Positions 48,152 to 59,631 of a stretch of 64,000 bases of DNA are shown in pieces. The notes beneath the pieces were generated by a model. It was given only the letters and a program-made list of their open reading frames with translations. It had not been told where the DNA came from and made no database searches. How positions within the stretch are numbered: the first letter of the stretch is position 1; the number at the start of each line of letters is the position of its first letter. Made by a program: the position numbers and the translations under genes. Origin of the DNA: Argopecten irradians (lineage: Eukaryota; Mollusca; Bivalvia; Pectinida; Pectinidae); NCBI RefSeq assembly GCF_041381155.1, contig NC_091134.1, forward strand, positions 30,943,540-31,007,539. Reading direction: 5' to 3'.

Positions 48152-48160
48152 AGTTTACTT

Positions 48161-49978
48161 GCATTTGGAGCTAAGAGACGCTAGTGTCGCTAAATTCAAG
48201 GTTGTACATAGATCATAGAAATACGATAATGACCGGTGTTTAATGCAGACCCTAATACGTCTGGCCATCAGAATACGTCACTATACATAAATAATTAGTT
48301 CACTAGTTCCTGTGAGATTTACACTTTGGGGTATGCTAAGAGGGGAGGGGAGGTAAGATCCTGTCACGTTCCGAAGCAACTACGAAGGAGACTCAGAAAC
48401 ACCACCAATCGTTTCTCTGTGCTTGCATCCTTAAAATTGCTTTTGATCAAATTTCACCTCGTAATTTAAAATCAAGGTACGTGTTATTTACATATTTTTA
48501 TAAGACTAAAAAGTTGCAAATTCGTATTAGTATATGGAAAAAAATCTTTATCGTTGCATAGAAAAAAACCACTGACGTATTTTCCAGATTTAGTTTACTA
48601 ATACATATCCTTACTTAATCTTTGATGCACCTACCATCTGTCTGAGAATTAGGCGATATCCTGGGTTTTTGAACTTTTCTAGTCAAAGGTTACAGCAGGT
48701 GTTCGTGTCCCGGATCACATGTACGTGCATGCGCGCGTGCGTCATTATAACTTGGCGTCACGTGGGGTTTCGGATAGTGTGTTCTGTTGATAGTGATAAA
48801 GTGAAGAAATAGAAGATATGAAGTATATTTAGTATGCCCGTGCATTGCGTCACTGCAGGGTGTTTGTGTATTTACAAGTTCTGTAGCTTGTAAAGCGGAT
48901 TTAACACGACTTAAAACAACATTATTAGTTCCCCTTCAACAGCAGGCGTTCGACTCAAGATTCCCATTTAGCTCCAATTTGTATAAATTTATCATCGGTC
49001 TGCTGAAAAAATATGTTTATTTAACATTTAGGTACGTCATATAGATTCTTTGAAGCCCAGATATTTCGCAAGCTTGCTCGAAGGAAGGAAGGGAGATAAC
49101 TCTAACTTCAAAATGATCAAATAGACCAAAGCAAAAATACATGCATGGAAACACCGGTCCAATCTGAATCAAAAGTTCCTCATAAGTGAAAAATTCTAGT
49201 TCCAAACAAAAATATATAAATTTAGATTAAAACCAAATATGAAAATCTAGCACTTGTGGGAAATTTACTATACTATATTTGATATAATAGATCATTTTTT
49301 GATAGTTTTATGTTTTCATCTATCCCTGAAATTATTGAAGTTACACAAAAGAAGATTTAAGATCTGTCTTCATACATGTCCTAACCTCCGCATATATACG
49401 ATATAATTTTGGTTTACGAAATAAAATTTGAAAGTTTATCAATAATAATTTACTACGTATAAACATCAATATATATGGCATAACAATAATTGTACACCAT
49501 AACACAAATTCAAAATTCCAACTGTAAATCGATGCTAACAATAAAGATTCGTTTCGCTGTTTTCCGTCTGACGTAGTGATATTCAACTACTGTGCGGTAA
49601 CTAGGACGACACCCGGGAAGATCAGACGACCCGTAGTATGAAAATTACATTTATCTATTTGAAATTGTTCTGGCAGTGTTAATAAGTGTAGGATTAATTG
49701 TAACCTAAAAAAATTTGGACTTCACAAAATAATCAAACTCATTTTACACTTACACTTTAAAAATCTAATCAAAGACATGTACCAGGTGCATCAATGATAA
49801 TGATATGTAAAAATATCTAAAATGAATAATAACATTTTATCTATCACCACTGTGTTGTAGTTAGTTAAGTTTTAATTCAAAGACAATAAATTAACGTGAG
49901 ATAACTTTTGAAAGGACTGAATTTAACGACAATTCAACTGAAATTTCGACACAGAGAAATTCGAGTCACCAGCTATCT
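48161..49978. other. Intergenic, nothing assigned
   Basis: No gene or element recognised. Confidence 0.45.
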
Positions 49979-50104
49979 CCAGGATCATGAAACAATCTTA
50001 GACTGAAGTTTTGACTAAGCCAATCATAAATGATGTAACATGTTGTAACGTCATCTTTGATTGGCTAAGTCTAAAATTAAGACAGATTTGGACTTGATCC
50101 CGAG
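49979..50104. mobile_element. Short inverted-repeat MITE, copy 1
   Basis: GACTAAGCCAATCATAAATG on the left pairs with its inverse CTTTGATTGGCTAAGTC on the right, around ATGTTGTAAC. The outer words CAGGATCATGAAAC and TTGATCCCG also pair partly. A second copy lies at 63,617. Confidence 0.7.
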
Positions 50105-50913
50105 GCAGTTGAGCACAAAAAAGGAGTAAAAATGAGATTGTACGTTTTTCGATTTTAACAGAATTTCATTTTGACACGATTTTGAGTAGTTTACGTTGAA
50201 CAATTACAAAATATGTGTGACAACACTGACTTACAGAAAACACGATAGAAGTCCTACAATATCCATAGCGACTGTATCCTAATATACAGCCACATATAAA
50301 AGAGAACGGTCAGGTATCAGGCTCACATAAGACAATGTTTTCCGGGGTAACGCAAATCTTTTATTTTGTGGACGCCAAATAATTATGGCGACCGCCAATC
50401 GTCACCCTGAAAAATATTTCCCTATGCGAACCTTAATTCATGCCAAAGTTACAAGAGTTGTCCACCTTTACACTTTAACTCCTTACAAGCACTTTGCGTG
50501 GTACCGGGCTACGTGGTAGTGTAAATCAGAGATGAAACAATGTAGATGTAATGTTATTTCCTACCGAATCCTCTCCAAAGCAGCTTGTCCCGGAACAGAT
50601 CAAACAATCCAGGAATCCGAATCATCTCTGCATCAAGGCTTTTGATATATTTTACAATGAGGCAGTGTACAAATTCAAATAATTTCTGAAAATCAGGATC
50701 CCTGTCCCTGCATTTTTTCACTTTTAGTTCTGTAGTTGTATTCAGAATAAAATTTAATTAGATACAAGAAAGTTTTCATCGTCGAACATGATAAACAATG
50801 AACAAAGTTTTTTTTTTATTTCGACGTATAACATAAGTAGAGTAGTATTATAAATATACATACAGAGATACAGATACACAAAAGATACAGACAAAAACAA
50901 CAAAAATACGTGG
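50105..50913. other. Intergenic, nothing assigned
   Basis: No gene or element recognised. Confidence 0.4.
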
Positions 50914-50919
50914 CAAACA

Positions 50920-52063
50920 TACGGTGGCTGATTTATGCCATTTCGTCTTTTCGCCCCGAAAAGACGAAAATTAACAAACCTTAAATTTCGTCTTTTCGTC
51001 TTTTCGCCTTTTTGCTCCGAAAAATTACAAATTACAGATATACTTTGCCATCTTTCATATACGACGGAGATTATAATGTAATTTCTAATGTACAATTATG
51101 ATGAAGACCATGTCATGTATGTAGTCAAAATGTCTTTTCAAATAATATACAGTACATTGTACCTACTGATTGACTGTTATAATTAACTGTATTTGAGCAA
51201 TTTCTTGGTACAAGTCCTTCCTTTAAACTCAAAGTCTTCACGAGTTGTCTTTCATAAAAATATTTTGTTAACAAGTTGATCCGTGGTTCAAACGCTTTCA
51301 AATATTACCCGCTGACAACTCTTTTTTTTCAAGTTGTGTAGGGGAGGCAACTCCTGTAAGTACTATGTTTAGCATCTTAAGTTCATTATGTCCTAACATA
51401 TACACGGCAATGTTTTGATAAGCGTAATTGCTAAATAGAGCGATTAGAACACAAAAAATAAGATATTAATGAATTTTAGAAAAAGATTTGCGGAATGATG
51501 AATCTGTTAGTGGCACGTGGCATATGCCAGGCATATGCCACGTGTGAGAAATCTACGTAACTGCTGTAAACATACATGTTGACTTATGTTTTAAAACTTC
51601 TAATCTTAGTTATTGATGAAGATACTTGTAATACTATCAATTTAATAAATCGATTGTTATCATAAACTACTTTGATGCTTCCATATTGAACAATTAAGTC
51701 AATATTAAGATAAAAAGATTTCAAAATGACTTCCACACCGGACCGGAAGACGAAAAGACGAAAATTAAGGTTTGTTAATTTTCGTCTTTTCGGGGCGAAA
51801 AGACGAAAAGACGAATTAAGTTTGTTAATTTTCGTCTTTTCGGGCAAAGACGAGATTTTTGAAGGCGAAAAGACGAGAATTAAAGTCGCTAATTAGCGTG
51901 TATCACTTTCGTCTTTTCGTGTTTGAGTTTTCGTCTTTTAAAATTAGTTAAATTTGTTAAATTTCGTCTTTTCGCCTGAAAAGACGAAAAGACGAAATTT
52001 AAGGTTTCTTAATTCTCGTCTTTTCGGGGGGAAAAGACGAAATGGCACAAATCAGCCACCGTA
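50920..52063. mobile_element. Foldback element A (CGTCTTTTC subfamily), 1,144 bp
   Basis: The ends are TACGGTGGCTGAT and ATCAGCCACCGTA, flanked by the direct repeat CAAACA (50,914-50,919 and 52,064-52,069). Both ends carry direct and inverted copies of CGTCTTTTC/GAAAAGACG: about 4 in the left 115 bp and about 13 in the right 320 bp. The right part includes CGCTAATTAGCG at about 51,884. The non-repetitive centre (51,040-51,740) has no gene but holds a perfect 31-bp palindrome. There is no transposase, so it is non-autonomous. It shares ends with element B at 54,320. Confidence 0.85.
51514..51544. promoter_or_regulatory. Perfect 31-bp palindrome with two E-boxes
   Basis: CACGTGGCATATGCC, one central A, then the exact inverse. 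It contains CACGTG at the left edge (51,514-51,519), CATATG twice and CCACGTG at the right edge. It could bind a bHLH dimer or form a cruciform; no gene is adjacent. Confidence 0.4.
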
Positions 52064-52329
52064 CAAACAAGAGATAACACAGCATACAGCAAATATACTA
52101 TAGATACATGAGCTGCTAAGTAGAAACTAATATAGTGTGAACCAAAACAAAGCTGTTGCTTGAGGTTGAAAAAGCAATGATTAACTAAAAAAATTGTACT
52201 AAATTGTAAATACATACATATAAAAGTAAGCAGTATGCAAAGCTTCTATGGAAAAGATTTAAAATATCAGTTTTAAAGCAGATATTGTAATATAAGTCTA
52301 TATACACCACAGGACAGTAAAACTAATTA

Positions 52330-52860
52330 AAAGAACAAATATAACAATCACAGTTCAGGCCATCCCACTTACGAAGAAGCCTCCGAAACTCTGCGTAGTT
52401 TGCTAACTTGCACAAGTTATTTGGGAGGCATATAGACTGAACTTTCTCTGGGTTTGCTTTCATACCATTATCTTTGAACCACTTAATTATAATACTCGCT
52501 TCCCTTTCGAAACATCTTTTAAGTTTGTGATATAGCCCATATTATTGTCATCTGCATATACAGAGTTGTCTCCTTAATAAAGAAAAAAACCCAAAAACAT
52601 ATCATTGATACAAATATAAAAAAATGAGAGGCCCTAGGATCGAGCCCTGGGGTACCCCTTTACTGAGAGACATCCACTCAATGCCTCTCTCTGCTTCCTG
52701 TTCCCAAGATAGCTGCTCATGGGATCCCGGACCTATAGTCTCCCCAAAGACACCGTACGACTGCAGCTTCCTGAGGAATAGGTCATGTGGAAGACAGTCG
52801 AGGGCCATGAAGAGATCCATCAATTGGGGATAATTCGTGCCTTAGCATAACTAGTTGTTA
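52330..52860 (-). pseudogene. LINE reverse-transcriptase fragment, decayed
   Basis: Read on the minus strand, the order of non-LTR RT motifs is kept: FMALDCLPHDLFLRKLQSYG, then SKGVPQGSILGPLIFLY. In shifted frames VYADDNN (catalytic YADD box) and IIKWFKDNGMKANPEKVQ follow. The end NYAEFRRLLRKWDGLN is a common RT C-terminal motif. Stops and a frameshift near 52,610 inactivate it. Both 5' and 3' parts are missing. It is unrelated to the two LINE tails on the left of the window. Confidence 0.88.
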
Positions 52861-52900
52861 AGATACTAATGTTCATAACAAGTGTTGCAATTGCTATCAT

Positions 52901-53162
52901 ACCATCATACCTACACGTGTAATACTGGCTGGTCTAGGGCAATACATTCATGTCGCCTGAGGGTGACCTCTCATACCTACACGTGTAATACTGGCTGGTC
53001 CAGGGCAATACACTCATGTCGCCTGAGGCTACCATCATACCTACACGTGTAATACTGGCTGGTCTAGGGCAATACATTCATGTCGCCTGAGGGTGACCTC
53101 TCATACCTACACGTGTAATACTGGCTGGTCCAGGGCAATACACTCATGTCGCCTGAGGCTGT
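52901..53162 (+). repeat. Tandem repeat: four 65-bp units in two 130-bp dimers
   Basis: CATACCTACACGTGTAATAC recurs at 52,906, 52,972, 53,036 and 53,102. Units 1 and 3 share CTAGGGC and CATTCATG; units 2 and 4 share CCAGGGC and CACTCATG. The doublet was therefore duplicated after the single unit. Confidence 0.95.
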
Positions 53163-53439
53163 ATTGCATGACTACTCATGCAATAAAGCCTCGTGACGTC
53201 ACAGCGTTAACAAAATTACATCTTTTTTTCGGTACCATTTTAACGATTTCTTTCAGAAACTAGGCTGGATTTACTTAAAAAGATATAAACAACGGAATTT
53301 GCGTTGAACATATCACGCAATGTTTACATGTATGTATGAAGAATTGACTTGCAGTTGGGTTTCTTTTTTCGAATTTATATCAAAATGGCGGAAACTCACT
53401 GTAAAATTGCAATAAAACGTCGAGGTTATAGAGTAAAAT

Positions 53440-53582
53440 ACTCTTTCATGCGTGTATATGAAGGATATGGATATTCTACCCTTGCGATCACAAAATGTTG
53501 TAAAACCTGAGGCTTTGGTTTTACAACATTTTGTGATCCCGAGGGTAGAATATCCCTATCCTTCATACACGTATGAAAGAGT
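53440..53582. mobile_element. Hairpin MITE-like element, arms about 66 bp
   Basis: The left arm (ACTCTTTCATGCGTGTATAT onwards) and the right arm (ending ACACGTATGAAAGAGT) are near-perfect inverses separated by a loop of about 9 bp (TGAGGCTTT). No coding capacity. The target duplication is unresolved. Confidence 0.82.
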
Positions 53583-53589
53583 CCTATAT

Positions 53590-54313
53590 GATATTCACCA
53601 AAAGTGATGATAGACACAGTGATATTTCAAAATAGTCTCGCCATCAGACATCCTCTCTGGCTCATTCCACACCGTTACTCCCCTCTCTCCAGCTCACTCA
53701 CCGATTCGGCATCACCTATTCAAACTCACCGCCGACTGATCACTCGCACCACAACAAAAAGGAAACAATTGCTGGTAGGTATCCTATGAGAAGTCACCTA
53801 GCCGACCAACGAAGGAAACAGACAAATGAAGATAGTTTTAGTACCCTGTTACTACATTTGCATCACGGCAAACATACGGGAGGGCCAATCTCACAGAACA
53901 CCTTGAAGTAAGTTTAGCACATTCATAAATTACTTCTTTCTTTGACATTACAATTGTAAAACAAAAATGGCGACAAAAAGCCTATATTTTGTTTATTTGA
54001 AAACAATTTTGAATTTAAATGAAAAGCAAAAACAAACAAAAAATAATAAAACACATGGAATAAAAAGGGAAAGATAAAAAAAACCCACAAACATTAAGTA
54101 CCTGAATGTTAAAGGGGCAACCACGAGGCAAAATATGACATAAATTTATTGTTCTACATTCCTTATGAAACATATATCAAGAAATATTGACAAAATTCAC
54201 GACATTATTGAGTATTTTGAATGATACTGTTGAAATTTCAAATCGTTGATTAATGCTATTAAGTATGTACAACATATATACCCGAGCCAAAGTCACGCAC
54301 GTTAAACAAATGC
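53590..54313. other. Intergenic, nothing assigned
   Basis: No gene or element recognised. Confidence 0.4.
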
Positions 54314-55865
54314 AATACGTATGGTGACTGATTACGGCCATCTCGTGTTGTTGTGTTGTCGCCTTGTCGTGTTGTCGCCTTTTCGAGTTGTCGCGGTCTC
54401 AAACTGCGACAATCCGAGATTTAACAGTTAAAATGTCGACTAGTCGCGTTTTCGAACCGCGACAAGTCGACAACACGACAAGACGATAAGTCGACAACAC
54501 GACAAGTCGACATTTCAAACACGCTAATTAGCGCGTACAGAATCTCGTGTTGTCGCGGTAAAATGTCGACTTGTCGTGTTGTCGAGTTGTCGACTTGTCG
54601 TGTTGTCGCCTTGTCGTGTTGTCGACTTGTCGTGTTGTCGAGTTGTCGACTTGTCGCCTTCCTGTTACACATGCGCAAACAATGGATAACACTCGTCATA
54701 TTGGATTGCTAATGAAAATAATTGTGTGCATGTGTTTGTACCTAGATGAAGAAATTTGATAGCAATTTCTTTACCGAGAGTTGTCAAAGTATTTTTCTCT
54801 GAACTATTAATTTGTTTATTATATGATAATCGTGTAATAATGGTCTGGTCACGCCGTCTGATTAGTACGCAGTAATCGTCATCTGTTAATTTTAAGGTCA
54901 CTTGAACCGCTAAGGCCTAATATATATAGTTCGAAGGCCCGTTAATCCGAAAATTAGAAAATATTGCAATTTTATGGTGGCATATTTCTGCCATCGATTT
55001 CCCGACATCGTTAAGGCATTAAGTCGACATCATATCGGAATATGTCGACATAAACAGAAGAATATGTCGACTTACCACATGTACATGCCCACATAATGAA
55101 TCCAAGATATTTATGTAGAAAGTCGGTAACTCGGCGATTAATCGTGTTTATGCTCGGGTGTGACACCGACTTGTCAGTTATTGATGTCGACATCTAAACT
55201 AAAAGATGTCGACATCTGGTCTTGAAAGTGGAAATCAAAGGCCACCCTTTCATAGAGCACTGTGTATATGCAGCAAAAGCCATACAGCAGAGATCGACGT
55301 TGATTTTGTTAATTCAAGTTTTTATTCATTTGATTTCAAAAAAAAAAATGTGATCCTGCACATCCCGGCCATGAAACTGTAGCCTGCGTGTACGTAGCTG
55401 TTAGCCCGAGCTAAGGAAGTGTACAACGAATTATTAATATATATATAACCGTGGGTTGAAAATTCGTTTCAAAGCTGTGTGTGTGTTTTGTTGATTGGCA
55501 TTCGTACCAAGTCCATGTAGTACATACCGTACTATACTATATTAAAAGAATGAATGAAAATAAAAATAAAAAAATAAAATAAAAAAAAGATTTTTTTTAT
55601 GTTGTATTTTCTTGTGAATCCCGAAAAAAACCAGTTACGTAATTTAAAAGCCATAAAGGTCACAGTACAGGTACACAATACACGTTGGGAAACCAGCTTT
55701 ACTTGTTAGCTTGGCCTACAATATAAACTTATATAAAGGCACAACGAATTTTTGTTACGGTCTTAATGGTCAGATTCAAACTTTGGGCTAAAAATCCTCC
55801 AGGGACGCGGTTTTAAACTCCCAACTCGCGATACATCTGCATCTATTTTTCGTAGTAAAAACATG

Positions 55866-56515
55866 CGTTCTTTGTAGTCAAACGTAGTAAAAAAAAGTCA
55901 CGTGCTTATACCTCATTCATGCCATTGGCCGGAATATACAATTGTATTATGGGTAACTAGTGATCACGTGATTTTGTGTTTACTTCCAAATATGGTGATA
56001 GTTTGCTTGCCATTTCTTCGGAGAAATTGATTTATTTGAAAATATTTAGACTCCAAAATATTATTAATATTGCATGCTTATCATTTTACTTGCACATATG
56101 CACTGTTTTACTATAAATAATGAACTGAAATGAGTTGTAAAACTGCCATTTTCACGTTTTGTAAATAAATGATATAATACGAATTGACCAATTCAATAGG
56201 TCTAACCGTCTAATCTAAAATCAGCGAAGATCGGCTACTCCCGGCTAAATTCGTAGAATTTTAAATTTATATTTATATATATTATTACCTGCTTTAGGTC
56301 TCAGAACATATACATATAACACAGAGAAAATAAGGCCAAAGTATGTATAAATACCAGGTCAGAGAAATCACTCTATTTGGAAGTAAACACACACTCATGT
56401 GATCACTAGTTACCCACTAATACAATTCCATATTTATTTCGGCCAATGGCATGAATGAGGTATAATCACGTGACTTGTTTTACTACGTTTTACTACAAAG
56501 AACGCGTGTTTTGTA
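55866..56515. repeat. Nested inverted-repeat module inside the left arm of element B
   Basis: Words such as TATACCTCATTCATGCCATT, GGGTAACTAGTGATCAC and GTTTACTTCCAAATA occur at 55,866-56,020. They recur inverted at 56,360-56,515. The mirror module lies at 57,600-58,300, so the roughly 150-bp word set occurs four times in alternating orientation. Confidence 0.85.
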
Positions 56516-56699
56516 CAATTATGGGGAAAATCCTCCGCGGATCGTGGTTTCATTTCCACCATTTGAAATTGTTAGCAATACTATCATATCATAGTTTATT
56601 TTCCATATTATTTCCAAACAAATAGTTATAAGCTTCCGCATAGCCCACTTAGCTTTTTGGGAATCTAATACATATGTACACATATACTAAGAAACACGG

Positions 56700-56830
56700 G
56701 CTTATGTGCTTACATGGCAGGTCTCAAGGCCCTCTACCAATATTGTGAATTTCATGGCCCTGGGGTCTCGGAATTTTCCCCAGGGGAAAGGGTCTTTACC
56801 ATAGTTTATATAGGAGACTCGGAATTCAGG
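56700..56830 (+). repeat. Partial copy of the 326-bp repeat unit
   Basis: TTGTGAATTTCATGGCCCTG, GGGTCTCGGAATTTTCCCC and TATAGTTTATATAGG match the unit at 7,320-7,400. It sits in the unpaired centre of element B. Confidence 0.75.
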
Positions 56831-57599
56831 TGATTGTAAGACATTCTCAACTCTCATCCATTTGTAAAAAATTCAAATTTTAACAAACTTCTTCTCCACA
56901 ACACGGTTTTTCTCATTTTACAGCAAGTACAAAAACAACAACAATCAAATTACAATCATGAATATTTTGTATTGATATTATTATTTTTTTTTTGCAAATT
57001 TTCAGCAAAACAAACATGTTTCAAATTAAATTAATACACATATTTGATTAATATATTTGATCTGCATTCATTATTGAATTTTAAAAAAAAAATGAAAAAA
57101 ACTTTATAACATACCATAGCATAGTTTGTCATTTTAAGCAAGGGAGATAAATCCGATTTGAAGGATTTTCCACAAAGTGGAAAAGTTAAAGCCGCATAAT
57201 CCGTATCTTTCAGGGTCCGTAAATCAACAAAAGAAAATTAGGGTACATATATTATAAAAATTATAAAAAGTTATCAACTTTCCCCTAATTACACACCCAA
57301 AAAGTCCCGAGTTCAAAAGAAATTAATGATTAAAAATTCGATATCCAGAGTGTTTGAATAATTCACTTTCCATGCATTATTCAACCAAAATTTAGACTGG
57401 TACATTTCCTGGTCAACATCAATTATAATTTCAACACAAATTTATTCGATGATGTTTCAAGTAATTGTCGAGTATATATACATGAACTTTGTCATCTGCC
57501 ATGGCACAACATGTAATCTTCAATTTATCAATGTTTCACAATCAAATTCTACTCTAAGCCTTCTGTTTCAAATGGTGGAAATGAAACCACGATCCGCGG

Positions 57600-58300
57600 G
57601 GGATTTTCCCAATAATGGCACAAAACACGCGTTCTTTGTAGTCAAACGTAGTAAAACAAGTCACGTGATTATACCTCATTCATGCCATTGGCCGAAATAA
57701 ATATGGAATTGTATTAGTGGGTAACTAGTGATCACATGAGTGTGTGTTTACTTCCAAATAGAGTGATTTCTCTGACCTGGTATTTATACATAATTAGGCC
57801 TTTTGAAGAAGATCTTATTTTCTCTGTGTTATATGTACATGTATATGTTCTGAAACCTAAAGCAGGTAATAATATATATAAATATAAATTTAGAATTCTA
57901 CGAATTTAGCCGGGAGTAGCCGATCTTCGCTGATCCTAGATTAGACGGTTAGACCTATTGAATTGGTCATTTCGCATTATATCATTTATTTACAAAACGT
58001 GAAAATGACAGTTTTATAACTCATTTCAGATCATTATTTATAGTAAAATAATACATATGTGTAAGTCAAAATGATATGCATGCAATATAAATAACATTTT
58101 GGAGTCTAAATATTTTCAAATAAATCAATTTCTCCGAAGAAATGGCAAGCAAACTATCACCATATTTGGAAGTAAACACACAATCACGTGATCACTAGTT
58201 ACCCATAATACAATTGTATATTCCGGCCAATGGCATGAATGAGGTATAAGCACGTGACTTTTTTTACTACGTTTTTACTACAAAAAATAGATGCAGATAT
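57600..58300. repeat. Nested inverted-repeat module inside the right arm of element B
   Basis: Mirror image of 55,866-56,515; the same words occur at 57,600-57,765 and, inverted, at 58,158-58,300. Confidence 0.85.
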
Positions 58301-59631
58301 ATCCCGAGTTTGGAGCTAAAACCGCGTCCCGCGGGAGGATTTTTAGCCCAAAGGTTGAATCTGGCCATTAAGACCGTAACAAAAATTCGATGTGCCTTTA
58401 TATAAGTGTATCGAGGGATGTAAATATTTATGTATATATATATGGACAGGGCAAGCTAACAAGTAAAGCTGGTTTCCAAATGGGTATTGCGTATCTGTAC
58501 TGTGACCTTTTTGGCTTTTAAATTACGTAACTGGTATTTTTCGTGATTCAAAAAAATGAAATCTTGAAAAAATAATTGTAATATAGTATAGTACGGTATG
58601 TACCACATGGACTTAGTACGAATGCTAATCCACAAAGCACACACACAGCTTTTAAACGAATTTTCAACCCACGGTTATATATATTAATAAATGATTATGG
58701 CCAAGAGGATGGAAATTCGTTGTACAAAGCAGAGTCCTTTTGCACTCTAACTTCCTCAGCTCGGACTAACAGCTACGTACACGCAGGCTACAGCTGCATG
58801 GCCGGGATATGCAGGATCACAATTTTTTATTTTGTAATCAAATATATAAAAACTTTTCTGAATTAACAAAATCAACGTCGAACTCTGCTGTATGGCGCCT
58901 TGCTGCATATACACAGTGCCCTATGAAAGGATGGCCTTTGAATTCCACTTTCATGACCAGATGTCGACATCTTTTAGTTTAGATGTCGACATCAATAACT
59001 GACAAGTCGGTGTCACACCCGAGCATAAACACGATTAATCGCAGAGTTACCGACTTTCTACATAATTATCTTGGAATCATTATGTGGGGAGGTTCATGTG
59101 GTAAGTCGACATATTCTTCTGTTTATGTCGACATCTTCCGATATGATGTCGACTTAATGCCTTAATTATGTCGACATCATTAAGTCGTAAGTCGGCAACT
59201 CGATGGCAGAAATATGCCACCAATATGGTCTATGGTACAAGCACTGACTTCAGTTTTCTATATTCAAAGATAGTGGCTATTTCATATGATTTGCGCATGA
59301 GTAACAGGAAGGCGACAAGTCGACAACTCGACAACACGACAAGTCGACAACACGACAACTCGACAACACGACAAGTCGACATTTTACCGCGACAACACGA
59401 TATTCTGTACGCGCTAATTAGCGTGTTTGAAATGTCGACTTGTCGTGTTGTCGACTTGTCGTCTTGTCGTGTTGTCGACTTGTCGCGGTTCGAAAACGCG
59501 ACAAGTCGACATTTTAACTGTTAAATCTCGGGTTGTCGCAGTTTGAGACCGCGACAACTCGACAAGGCGACAACACGACAAGGCGACAACACAACAACAC
59601 GAGATGGTCGTATTCAGCCACCATAAATACG

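Larger units (their letters stand above)
54320..59625. mobile_element. Giant foldback element B (GTTGTCG subfamily), 5.3 kb
   Basis: The ends are TATGGTGACTGATT and TCAGCCACCATA, flanked by the 6-bp direct repeat AATACG (54,314-54,319 and 59,626-59,631). Arms of about 2.2 kb (54,320-56,575 and 57,565-59,625) are inverted copies around a spacer of about 1 kb. The outer 340 bp of each arm is a dense array of TTGTCGTGTTGTCGAC-type words around CGCTAATTAGCG. Next comes a zone of ATGTCGACAT dyads (55,020-55,215 and 58,960-59,180). The inner arm contains further nested inverted repeats. No transposase frame exists, so it appears non-autonomous. Frames at 54,421-54,699 and 59,168-59,524 are repeat artefacts. 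Confidence 0.88.

Noticed and set aside
50754..51095. 113-codon frame in element A, and 51,584-51,847
   Set aside because: Partly made of the GAAAAGACG array; no domain and no coding signature.
54421..54699. 92-codon frame rich in Arg, Gln, Asp and Thr; likewise 59,168-59,524
   Set aside because: Both are translations of the CGACAAC array in the arms of element B.
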